Assembly (NCBI RefSeq): GCF_026340095.1
Contig: NZ_JAPEPO010000003.1
Coordinates: forward strand, 62,001-126,000
Origin: Streptomyces sp. NBC_01446
GTDB lineage: Bacteria; Actinomycetota; Actinomycetes; Streptomycetales; Streptomycetaceae
Length of the DNA stretch: 64,000 nucleotides
Reading direction: 5' to 3'
In this document: in pieces, positions 24,757 to 32,208 of the stretch
Layout: each line of letters starts with the position of its first letter
How positions within the stretch are numbered: position 1 is the first letter of the stretch
Position numbers and translations under genes: made by a program
The notes under the pieces: generated by a model
Told to the model about the DNA's origin: nothing
Database searches by the model: none
Seen by the model: the letters and a program-made list of their open reading frames with translations, nothing else

Positions 24757-25728
24757 ATGGCAGCACAACAGCATGGCTCTGTGGCGGATTTGCTGGATCG
24801 GCGCATCCTGAGCGCCCTCCAGGTCGACGGCCGCGCTTCCTGGCGCCGGGTTGCCGGCGCGCTCGGTGAGGCGGAACGAACGGTCATCCGGCGAGGCACC
24901 CGTCTGCTCACCTCCGGCTACGTCAAGGTCGGCGCTCTCGCGGTGCGCGGTCACAGCACGGTGGTCCTCGTGCGCAGCACAGCCGGGCAGGCCCGGATGG
25001 CGGCCGGCGCGCTGGCCCGCCGCCCCGACTGCGCCTTCGCCCATGTCCTGACCGGTTCCCCGGACTGCATCGCCGAGCTGGTCGGCCCTCGTGAAAGCCT
25101 CGCCGGACTCGTGATGGACGAACTCCCCGGACTCCCCGGCGTCGCGGAGGCAGTCGCCCACCCCGTCCTGCGGCACCTCAGCACCATCCGGGAGTGGCAG
25201 CCGGGCTTGCTCACCGACGCGGAGACCGCCGCCCTGGCCACCTCACCCGAGTCGGTCCCGTCCCCCGCCCCGCCGGAGGAACCGACCCGCACCGACGTCC
25301 TCCTGCTCGACGCCCTCGCGGACGACGGCCGCCGAACCTATGACGAACTCGCCCGCATCGCCGGGGTGTCCGAGGCCACCGCACGCCGTCGCGTCAGCAC
25401 GCTGCGCCGCACAGGGCAGGTACGCATCCGTGCCGTGATCGACCCGACGCTCCTTGGCCTGCCCACCGAGGCGGTCCTCAGGATCCGCGTGGCGCCGGGC
25501 CGACTCGACCAGGTGGCCGGCGCCCTGGCGCGATCCCCCTACGTCCGCTACGCCAGCTTCGTCGCCGGCGATCACCAGCTCCTGGTCCTGGCGGCCCTGC
25601 CCAGCGAGGGCCACCTGTACGACTTCGTGACGATGGCCCCGTGGGCCAGCGATGCACTGACCATCGAAACGGCTCTGATTCTCGCCTCGTTGAAGCGAGG
25701 CGGTGTGCCGATGCGCGCCCACCGTTGA
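24757..25728 (+). CDS. Lrp/AsnC-family regulator with duplicated HTH
   Basis: About 323 residues. It carries two AsnC-type HTH domains (LLDRRILSALQVDGRASW near the N-terminus, LLLDALADDGRRTYDELARI near residue 185), each followed by a RAM-like effector region (SFVAGDHQLLVLAALPSEGH at the C-terminus). This double-unit layout occurs in actinobacterial Lrp proteins, while most Lrp proteins have one unit of about 150 residues. It probably senses an amino acid or amide and controls the divergent operon. ATG 24757 has AGGA 8 nt upstream; ATG 24697 is an alternative without a clear site. Confidence 0.85.
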   Translation: MAAQQHGSVADLLDRRILSALQVDGRASWRRVAGALGEAERTVIRRGTRLLTSGYVKVGALAVRGHSTVVLVRSTAGQARMAAGALARRPDCAFAHVLTGSPDCIAELVGPRESLAGLVMDELPGLPGVAEAVAHPVLRHLSTIREWQPGLLTDAETAALATSPESVPSPAPPEEPTRTDVLLLDALADDGRRTYDELARIAGVSEATARRRVSTLRRTGQVRIRAVIDPTLLGLPTEAVLRIRVAPGRLDQVAGALARSPYVRYASFVAGDHQLLVLAALPSEGHLYDFVTMAPWASDALTIETALILASLKRGGVPMRAHR

Positions 25729-25872
25729 CTCACCTCACCGGCTCGCCTAAGCGGTTTCGTTTGGATCAGCGGGCGGACCAGCGGAAGATGCCTGCCACGT
25801 GGAGTCCGGCCCCTTCGGGCATATCCGGCCTAGCCTTCCCTGCGGAGCAACAAGCACGAGAGGGAACGAGCG

Positions 25873-25935
25873 ATGGATACAACGGCACTGGCGGCCTTCC
25901 TGGCAGTGGACCTGCTGCTGGTGTTCACCCCTGGC
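25873..25935 (+). pseudogene. LysE-type exporter, first 20 residues only
   Basis: ATG 25873 with a GAGGGA ribosome binding site opens a frame reading DTTALAAFLAVDLLLVFTPG, the canonical first helix and FTPG motif of LysE/RhtB amino-acid exporters. Similarity stops right after TPGA, where the TPR fragment begins in another frame. Only the promoter-proximal tip of the gene remains. Confidence 0.6.
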
Positions 25936-26333
25936 GCGGGGCCGCCGCCCTGGTCAGCGAGTCGGCACTGATCCTGCGCGACCTCAACCAGCTGGATGCG
26001 GCCCTGGCGCAGGCACAAGCGGCAGTCGCACTCCGGGAGTCCCGCCGCGCACGGTCCCTGGCCCTGAGCCGGATCACCCTCGTCGACATCCACGTACTCC
26101 GGGGCGATCTCGATGCAGCCGTACAGACCGGGCACGGCTTGCTCAGCACGAGCCCCACCCTCGGATCGGTCCGCGTCGTACAGCAGCTCGACGCGCTGCG
26201 ACAGCTCCTGGAACCGCATCGCGCCTACGGGCCGATGCGGCAGTACCTGACACGGTTCGACGACGCACGCAGAGCGAGAATGCTCCTCTTGGCCGACATC
26301 ATCGCGTCGTCACCCGGAGGCACCCCCGCATGA
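25936..26333 (+). pseudogene. C-terminal TPR part of a regulator, 5'-truncated
   Basis: The frame ending at TGA 26331-26333 encodes helical TPR-like repeats (ESALILRDLNQLDAALAQAQ, RITLVDIHVLRGDLDAAVQT, VVQQLDALRQLLEPHRAYGP), typical of the C-terminal half of XRE-type regulators in Streptomyces. The N-terminal HTH is missing and the sequence is joined directly to the LysE tip. It overlaps the NUDIX start by 4 nt (ATGA), which is the usual operon partner. Confidence 0.6.
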
Positions 26334-26961
26334 GTCCCGCACACACCACCCCCACCCCCGCCGACCCGGAAGCGTGGAACGCCTACCTCGCCGAGGGAAA
26401 CGCCAAGCAGGCCCGCAAACGCGTCGCCGCCGACGTCCTGCTACGCGACGCCGACGGCCAAGTCCTCCTGGTCAACCCCACCTACAAGCCCGGATGGGAC
26501 CTTCCCGGAGGGATGGTCGAAGCAAACGAGCCCCGCCGGACGCAGCGCGCCGCGAGCTGGCCGAGGAACTCGGGCTGACACTCACCAGTCTCCGGCTCCT
26601 CGTGGTCGACTGGGTTGCCCCTTACGGCCCCTGGGACGACCAGATCGCCTTCATCTTCGACGGCGGAACCCTCACCAACGACAACGGCAAGCTCAGCCCC
26701 CGTGACGGCGAGCTGGCCACAGCAGAAGTCGTCGCGCCGAACATCGCACGCGCCCGGCTCGGCGACCACATACGGCCCCGCTTCACAGCCGCCCTCGAAG
26801 CCGCCGCCGACGGACGTCCCCGCTACCTCCACAACGGCACCCCTGCCGCTGACGCTGATCAGCGTCAGCCGGTAAGTCATCGCAACCGACACGCACACCG
26901 CCAGCCCAGCCCTTGTGTGGTGTCGCCCAGAAGGGGCCACTTCACACGACACGCCAGCTAG
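26330..26961 (+). pseudogene. NUDIX hydrolase frameshifted inside the Nudix box
   Basis: ATG 26330 starts a NUDIX protein (VAADVLLRDADGQVLLV, PGWDLPGGMVEANEP). The Nudix box GX5EX7REUXEEXGU begins in one frame and finishes (DAARRELAEELGL) in the next. The DNA reads GAGCCCCGCCGGAC where GAGCCCCCGCCGGAC would keep the frame, so one C is missing near 26535. The rest (DQIAFIFDGGTLTND) continues to about 26850 with NUDIX-like sequence. The catalytic glutamates are in the second frame, so the single reading frame from ATG yields no active enzyme. Confidence 0.75.
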
Positions 26962-27005
26962 GAGTCCGGTAGAGCGTAACCACCTCATCAGACAGCGTGA
27001 ACAGA

Positions 27006-27045
27006 ACAGGGTCCAGATCCATGTGCATGTGGATCCGGGCCCTGT
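27006..27045. terminator. Imperfect stem-loop, probable terminator
   Basis: ACAGGGTCCAGATCCA (27006-27021) pairs with TGGATCCGGGCCCTGT (27030-27045) with two mismatches around a short loop. It lies between the convergent NUDIX and Fic genes. Confidence 0.5.
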
Positions 27046-27152
27046 CCCCCCGTAGCAGTGTGATGCAGGATTCCAACCCTGACGGCCCAACCGCTGCGAT
27101 GTCTCAACTCCCTGCCAGTGCCCCGCCGCAGGGGTCCGCGGTTCAGTCCCTG

Positions 27153-27530
27153 TTACAGGCGCCAGGCGCGGATGCGGTCGGCCGCCGTGAACACGTCGGC
27201 CTTGCCGGAGAGCAGTTCGCCTGCGAGGTCGACGAGTTCGCCGTAGGGGGCGTCGATGCCTTCGCCGCTGGCATGCATGTAGGCGATCGTCACAGCACAG
27301 GCGAAACGGATGTTGTATGCGGGCAGCGGCTTGAGGAGCAGGAAGGTGTGCAGCAGGGCTGCCGCGCGCCAGGACGCGTCGGAGTCGGTGCCGGCCCTAG
27401 GCGGGTCGACGCGGTGGCGGGCCACGCCGGCCATCAGCGCCGAGAAGTCGCCGACGGTCGGGTGTTCGGGCAGGGCGGTCTCCTGTTGCTGCAGGAGCCA
27501 CCTCATGTCGATATGGATGACAGGCGGCAT
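27153..27530 (-). CDS. Fic/Doc-like toxin component with degenerate Fic motif
   Basis: A 125-residue protein matching the small Doc/Fic proteins of Streptomyces toxin-antitoxin pairs: an N-terminal HIDMRWLLQQQETALPEHPT, then LLHTFLLLKPLPAYNIRFAC and AVTIAYMHASGEGIDAPYGE. The position of the AMPylation motif HPFxxGNKR is filled by LKPLPAYNIRF, so the catalytic histidine and the glycine-asparagine pair are not conserved. Doc kinase and Fic AMPylase chemistry both need that loop, so the activity is uncertain. It starts 3 nt after the antitoxin stop. Confidence 0.7.
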   Translation of the reverse strand: MPPVIHIDMRWLLQQQETALPEHPTVGDFSALMAGVARHRVDPPRAGTDSDASWRAAALLHTFLLLKPLPAYNIRFACAVTIAYMHASGEGIDAPYGELVDLAGELLSGKADVFTAADRIRAWRL

Positions 27531-27533
27531 CGG

Positions 27534-27785
27534 TCAGGCGGCCCGCTCCGCTGCCCCGGCCGCCGGGCCGTCATCCTGGCCCGCGGCCGCGATGGCCTCG
27601 GCGAGGGCCGGATCGTGAAAGACGCGGGCGAAGACCTCGGCGCCTTCCTTCAGGGCACGGTGGCGGGCGATCTGGTCGGCGGTCGAGGCGCGTACCAGGG
27701 CCTTGAGGGTGACCCCCTGCTCTCGCGCCAGTTCGCGGAGCTCGTCGAGCTCCTCTTCGCTGAACTCCACATTCAAGGCAGGCAT
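27534..27785 (-). CDS. Antitoxin of the Fic/Doc-like pair (RHH-type)
   Basis: An 83-residue acidic and helical protein (PALNVEFSEEELDELRELAR, EQGVTLKALVRASTADQIAR) with the beta strand plus two helices typical of ribbon-helix-helix antitoxins. The gene precedes the toxin by 3 nt in the same operon, the usual order. The start at ATG 27785 is chosen because the family begins just there. It likely autoregulates the operon. Confidence 0.7.
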   Translation of the reverse strand: MPALNVEFSEEELDELRELAREQGVTLKALVRASTADQIARHRALKEGAEVFARVFHDPALAEAIAAAGQDDGPAAGAAERAA

Positions 27786-28305
27786 GCCTGGAGCATACCG
27801 TCCAGGTACCCTGTCATCAATCATCGCAGGTCAAAGCAGGTTACGAGAGGTACCCCGCTGGGCCCGGCGATCGCTGCGACGCAATGCGTTTGTTGCCCGT
27901 CCAGATCGCGCGGATGCCTGAGCCCGGTGGGCGCCGGGCGGTCTGCGTCATCACGAGCGGTGCCAGCCGCTCTCGCACTGCGAGACTGCCAGGGCACACC
28001 ATGATCACAAATGGATAGGCCGTGTCCATGTCACGTGCACGCGTCACCCGCCGGAATGGCTGCGCTCACTGCCTGGTCTCGAGCGGCAGCGAGGTCGGCC
28101 ACCCGTCCGTACGCGCTAGAGCACTCCGTTGATCACCCGGTCAGACGCCGGTCACGCGGTCGCCGGAGGGGTGAGGGCTGCCGGGGGCCGGGGCCCGACC
28201 TGACCGGCGAGCCGGTCCGGCAGCCTCGGAACCGGGCAGGTCGGCGAGGCTGCCGGCCGGTACAGCGGGTGCGGGGATGGGGGGAGAGCACCGCACCACG
28301 CTGGC
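27786..28305. other. No gene recognised
   Basis: The 520 bp upstream of the toxin-antitoxin operon have open frames on both strands but no coding signature I can identify. The antitoxin promoter should lie just above 27785. Confidence 0.4.
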
Positions 28306-28491
28306 CTATCGAGTGGGCCACGTACTCCTGTCTGCCAGCCTGACCCACTCTCCATCCACCTGCCCCGGCACGACACGCCCCTCCGCCTCCCAGCGGGCGG
28401 CCAGCTGCGTGAAGATCGGCTCACCCGGCGCTGGAGGAACCGTTTCCTCGCGGCCGGTGACCGGGGCTGGCTGCGGGGTCGTCGTGGTCAC
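28306..28491 (-). CDS. Small conserved-type hypothetical protein
   Basis: A 61-residue frame starting at GTG 28491. It has a Thr/Pro-rich N-terminus and a helical, tryptophan-containing core (PIFTQLAARWEAEGRVVPGQ, VDGEWVRLADRS). Small proteins of this type accompany HTH regulators in Streptomyces. No partner is present here, and the call rests on codon bias and pattern only. Confidence 0.4.
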   Translation of the reverse strand: MTTTTPQPAPVTGREETVPPAPGEPIFTQLAARWEAEGRVVPGQVDGEWVRLADRSTWPTR

Positions 28492-28574
28492 GTAGCTCTA
28501 ACGCGCGAATCCGGCTGCAGTCACCCGTGCCTGCTCCGACGCTCACCCACTACGCCCTCCCTGACCAACCAGCA

Positions 28575-28760
28575 GCGCGCAGCATCGCCTGGTGCGCGTG
28601 AGGGATCGCCGACCACGGTGAGACGCCGTCCGTGCCGCGATCAGTGCGGTGGTGAACCGGTCGACCACGACCGACGCTTGATCGGCCAGCTGCTCCACCT
28701 CAGCAGAGGCGACCTCACCGCGCGCCGTGGAAGCGAGGAAGTCCGCAGATCCGCCCGCCC
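28575..28760 (-). pseudogene. Unidentified coding remnant beside IS630
   Basis: A minus frame without start reads SADFLASTARGEVASAEVEQ, LADQASVVVDRFTTALIAAR before losing coding character. It abuts the left end of the IS630 element, which may have separated it from its 5' part. No family was recognised. Confidence 0.25.
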
Positions 28761-28803
28761 ATCTCTAGTGTGATGCGCCAGAAATGGCGACTCTAAGTAG
28801 CTT

Positions 28804-29376
28804 TCACGTATTGGTGGTTGGTGGGTTGATTTTGGTGAGGTAGTCGGCGAGGGAGTTCAGGATCTCGTCGGCGGTCTTGGTCCAGGTGAAGGGCTTGGGA
28901 TCGTGGTTCCACTCCTCGATCCATGCGCGGATGTCGTCCTCCAGAGCCTTGACGGAGGTGTGGACGCCGCGACGGATGAGTTTGTCGGTCAGCAGGCCGA
29001 ACCACCGCTCGACCTGGTTCATCCAGGAGGAGCCGGTGGGGGTGAAGTGGACGTGGAAGCGGGGGTGTTTGCCCAGCCACGTCTTGATCTCGGGGGTGTT
29101 GTGGGTGGCGTAGTTGTCGCACACCAGGTGCACGTCCAGGCCGATGGGCACTGCCTTGTCGATCCGGGTCAGGAACTTCTTGAACTCGATGGCCCGGTGG
29201 CGGCGGTGGAGTTCCGATATGACGGTGCCGTCAGCGATGTTGAAGGCGGCGAACAGGCTGGTGATGCCGTGCCGGTGGTAGTCGTGGGTGCGGCGCTCGG
29301 GCATGCCCGGCATCATCGGCAGGACGGGCTGGGAGCGGTCCAGGGCCTGGATCTGGGACTTCTCGTCCACACACAT
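28804..29376 (-). CDS. IS630 transposase, C-terminal DDE part (OrfB)
   Basis: A 190-residue frame containing the IS630 catalytic core: CVDEKSQIQALDR (first Asp), LDVHLVCDNYATHNTPEIK (second Asp), and FTPTGSSWMNQVERWFGLL (final Glu). It overlaps OrfA and is reached by a frameshift in a GT-rich stretch (about 29365-29375). IS630 elements often use frameshifting, so this may be functional. Confidence 0.85.
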   Translation of the reverse strand: MCVDEKSQIQALDRSQPVLPMMPGMPERRTHDYHRHGITSLFAAFNIADGTVISELHRRHRAIEFKKFLTRIDKAVPIGLDVHLVCDNYATHNTPEIKTWLGKHPRFHVHFTPTGSSWMNQVERWFGLLTDKLIRRGVHTSVKALEDDIRAWIEEWNHDPKPFTWTKTADEILNSLADYLTKINPPTTNT

Positions 29377-30143
29377 AGCACCACCGCCTTCTCGGGCGGG
29401 TGGTGGTACAGACCGACGACGTCGACGACCTTGGCGATGAACTGCGGGTCGGTGGAGAGCTTGAACGCATCCTGCAGGTGTGGCTTGAGGTCGAACTTCT
29501 TCCAGATCCGGCCGATGGTGGACTTCGACAGGCCGGAGTGCTTGGCCATCGAGGCCCGCGACCAGTGCGTGTCCTTGCCCGGGGTGGATTCCAGGGTCGC
29601 GGTGAGCACGTCCTCGACCCGGTCGAGCAGGATCGAGGGCGGCCTGCCGGGACGCGGCTCATCCGTCAGCCCGTCCAGCCGCAGCCGGACGAACCTGGAG
29701 CGCCAACGGTTCACCGTGTTGTGCGCGATGCCGAGTTCGGCACCGATTTCCTTGTTCGTCCCGCCGTCCGCGCACCGCAGCACGATCCTCGCCCGCAGCG
29801 CCAGGAACTGCGCGGTCTTCGCCCGCCGCGTCCAGCGCGTCAGCTCTGCCCGCTCGGCCTCGGACAGCACCAGCTCCGACTTACGCCGGCCCGGCCTCGG
29901 CGCATCCGTCAGGCCTGCCAACCGCTGGGCCGCGAACCGGGAGCGCCACTTGCGTACCGTCGCCGCACTCACCCCGAAGTCCGCTGCCACAGCCGTGTTT
30001 GACACACCGTCCGCACAGGCCAGGATGATCTGGGCCCGCTCCGCCGCACGAGCCGATACCGCGCCGTCCGCCCAGCGCGTCAACTCCGCACGTTCCTCGG
30101 CGGACAGCACGACTTCGACAGCACGAGGACCCCGAGACACCAT
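29313..30143 (-). CDS. IS630 transposase, N-terminal double-HTH part (OrfA)
   Basis: A 276-residue frame with two consecutive HTH units (AAERAQIILACADGVSNTAV and ALRARIVLRCADGGTNKEIG). The HTH_33-type winged helix around KDTHWSRASMAKHSGLSKST and the start of the DDE domain (VVDVVGLYHHPPEKAVVLCV) follow. The shift to OrfB occurs exactly before the first catalytic Asp (DEK). Confidence 0.85.
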   Translation of the reverse strand: MVSRGPRAVEVVLSAEERAELTRWADGAVSARAAERAQIILACADGVSNTAVAADFGVSAATVRKWRSRFAAQRLAGLTDAPRPGRRKSELVLSEAERAELTRWTRRAKTAQFLALRARIVLRCADGGTNKEIGAELGIAHNTVNRWRSRFVRLRLDGLTDEPRPGRPPSILLDRVEDVLTATLESTPGKDTHWSRASMAKHSGLSKSTIGRIWKKFDLKPHLQDAFKLSTDPQFIAKVVDVVGLYHHPPEKAVVLCVWTRSPRSRPWTAPSPSCR

Positions 30144-30189
30144 GAAAACAGCCTACATACTTAGAGTCGCCATTTCTGGCGCATCACAC

Positions 30190-30323
30190 TAGTGTCCCGC
30201 GCCGGAAGTTCCTAGGTAGTTCCGGCTGGGGCTCGAAGGGCCAACACGCGCGGTCGGCGTCCGGCCGCCTGGCCGCCAGGGGGCCGGACGGATCTACCGA
30301 CGAATTACTGGCGCAGGACACTA
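30190..30323. mobile_element. 134-bp MITE-like element flanked by TA
   Basis: The sequence AGTGTCCCGCGCCGGAAGTT at 30191 reappears inverted at 30302-30322 (AGTGTCCTGCGCCAGTAATT), with 17 of 21 positions matching. TA lies at both outer edges, and the left TA is shared with the IS630 element. Inside is a GC-rich stem (GTCCGGCC...GGCCGGAC). It has no coding capacity. This fits a miniature inverted-repeat element mobilised by a TA-targeting transposase. Confidence 0.6.
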
Positions 30324-30327
30324 CCCG

Positions 30328-31685
30328 TTAGGTTGCTCTGGCTCTTGGGTTCTGGCTGGTGGTGGATGTTCTGGGCAGGGGGCGGTGGCAGGTGGTGCAG
30401 GTGCCGGTCCAGCAGTTCAGCAGGTCCTGGATGGCGTCGAGGATCTGGTAGAGGCTGAGTCCGCTGTATCGGCTTTTGGGGCCAGGCGCTGTTCGGTGAG
30501 GACTGGGCGGCGGTGGCCAGGGTGACGTGGTGATGCTACCCGGCCCAGGAACGTCCCTCGAAGTGGTCCAGGCCGAGGCCGTGTTTGAGTTCCCGGTAGT
30601 CGTGCTCGATGCGCCAGCGGATCTTGGCCAGGTGGACCAGTTCGGCCGGCGGGGTGCCGGCGGGGAGCCGGCGGGCAGGCTGGACAGCCAGTAGTCGGTG
30701 GGCTCTTGGGCGTCCTCGGGCCATTCGGCCAGCAGCGTCACTTCGGGCAGAACACCGTCCCAGTAGCCGTGTTGGGCGGTGGCGGCGGCCTGGGCCAGGC
30801 GGCTGGCCCGGACTCCGGCCGGCCGCACCCGCAGGGCCAGAAAGCGCGAGCGCATCGGCCCGCGGGAGCCTTCCCGCCAGGTCACCTCGATGAAGGCCTG
30901 CCGCCCATGGCCGGCCGCCAGCGCGGCGACCGAGGACGGCTTGTGGCGGTAGCGGGGCTGCGGCTTGCGGCCGTTGTCGGACCACGCCGGGGCGGTGGGC
31001 TGTGCATCGTGCGGGTGGACGGTCACGTCCGAACGGACCGCCACGACATATCCGATGCCCCGCTCGCTCAGGCCGTCGCGGAAGTCGGCGTTCTGCCCGT
31101 AGCCGGCGTCGGCCACCACCACCGGCGGCACCAGTCCCCACCCGGCCAGCTCGTCGAAGGTGTCGAGAGCCAGCCGCCACTTCTCCCGGTGCCCGACCTC
31201 CTGCGGTATCCCGGTCCTCTGCCGCCGTGGCGCATCGTGCGCCCACTCCCGGGGCACGAACAACCGCCACTGCAGCGGACAGGAGGCGGTGTCGGAGACC
31301 GCGTGCACGCTCACCGCGACCTGGCAGTTGGCCTGCTTGCCCAGCGCTCCGCAGTACTGGCGCGCGACCGCGACCGACATCTTGCCGTCCTTGGGGAACG
31401 ACACATCATCGACCGCCCAGGCATCCGGGCCGATCTGCGGCACCATCCGCTCCGCAATCCGCCGCCGCACCGGCACCGGATCCCAGGTCGACTGGTTCAC
31501 GAACTGCTGCAGGTTCTGTTCATTGCCGTCCGGCAGCCGCTCCGCCATCGACTGGATCGACTTACGCCGCCCGTCCAGCATCAGCCCCGCAGATAGCAGT
31601 CACCCTTCGCCCGCTGATCCTTGCGCGGCACCGACGCGAACACATCAGCCACGAATATCGCCAACTTCACCCGAGCACGGTTCAC
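30328..31685 (-). pseudogene. IS701-family transposase with three frameshifts
   Basis: The start (GTG 31685, FVADVFASVPRKDQRAKGDC) is separated from the main frame by a missing base after YLRG near 31590. The main frame holds the DDE_5 core (DAWAVDDVSFPKDGKMSVAV, PVVVADAGYGQNADFRDGLS). Near 30665 the sequence shifts to TPPAELVHLAKIRWRIEHDY and GLGLDHFEGRSWAG, and a third shift follows at about 30536. The total would be about 450 residues. No terminal repeats were found. The gene is dead. Confidence 0.85.
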
Positions 31686-31750
31686 TTGATGCGTATCCAC
31701 ACGCCCAACATGCCCCCAAATGGCGCCACCGTGCTGTGGCCACCGTCAGG

Positions 31751-31775
31751 GCCCCCGCGCGTGCAGCGCGGGGGC
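31751..31775 (-). terminator. 10-bp perfect GC stem, terminator
   Basis: GCCCCCGCGC (31751-31760), a GTGCA loop, and the exact complement to 31775. It lies about 10 bp downstream of the stop of the minus-strand pseudogene that ends at 31786. Confidence 0.65.
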
Positions 31776-31785
31776 GGGCGGGCGA

Positions 31786-32008
31786 TCACAGCTCGATATC
31801 GAGCCGTTCTACGTCGGTGAATTCCACTCCGAGGCCGTGTGCCCGGGAGTTGTTTGCGCGGAAGTACATCTCTGCGAGGCCGTCGGCCGCGATCTGCTGC
31901 TCGCCTGCGCCCTGCTCGTGGGCGGTGAACAGGCGGTCGGCCCAATGGGGTGGCAGGGCCTGGGTGATGTCGCGGATCCGGGCGTCGTCAGTAGTGCCCG
32001 CGGCGCAT
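31786..32008 (-). pseudogene. Small hypothetical gene with a frameshift near its start
   Basis: ATG 32008 opens MRRGHY and stops. One frame over, coding character continues as DARIRDITQALPPHWADRLF, TAHEQGAGEQQIAADGLAEM and NNSRAHGLGVEFTDVERLDI to TGA 31786. A terminator stem follows directly. The combined product would be about 75 residues, soluble and acidic. The family was not recognised. A 1-nt loss or 2-nt gain after the sixth codon explains the split. Confidence 0.4.
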
Positions 32009-32208
32009 CAACAGGTACGAGCCGCGCGGCCAGTACCCCAGCGATCACCTGCCGGGGCAAGTGAGCCTGACACTCGGGTGAAACGCGTGGCGGCCGGCGT
32101 TGACCGCGGTGAGCAGGCAGATCCCGAGGGTCGCCACCACCATGGCGGCGACCCGGGACCATCAGCGATGTCTTCGTGGAGGGGCGGGAGCCGCACCGTA
32201 GGTCTTCA
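32009..32208. other. Short gap with a possible membrane peptide
   Basis: A minus frame at 32143-32045 reads VVATLGICLLTAVNAGRHAF, a single hydrophobic helix of a 32-codon frame without ribosome binding site. It is probably a fragment. No xylanase terminator was recognised. Confidence 0.2.

Larger units (their letters stand above)
28766..30191 (-). mobile_element. IS630-family element with perfect 34-bp ends
   Basis: The 1426-bp element has perfectly matching 34-bp inverted ends at 28766-28799 and 30158-30191, including the flanking TA dinucleotides expected as the target duplication of IS630. The tips read TAGTGTGATGCGCCAGAAAT. The perfect ends indicate a recent insertion. Confidence 0.9.
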
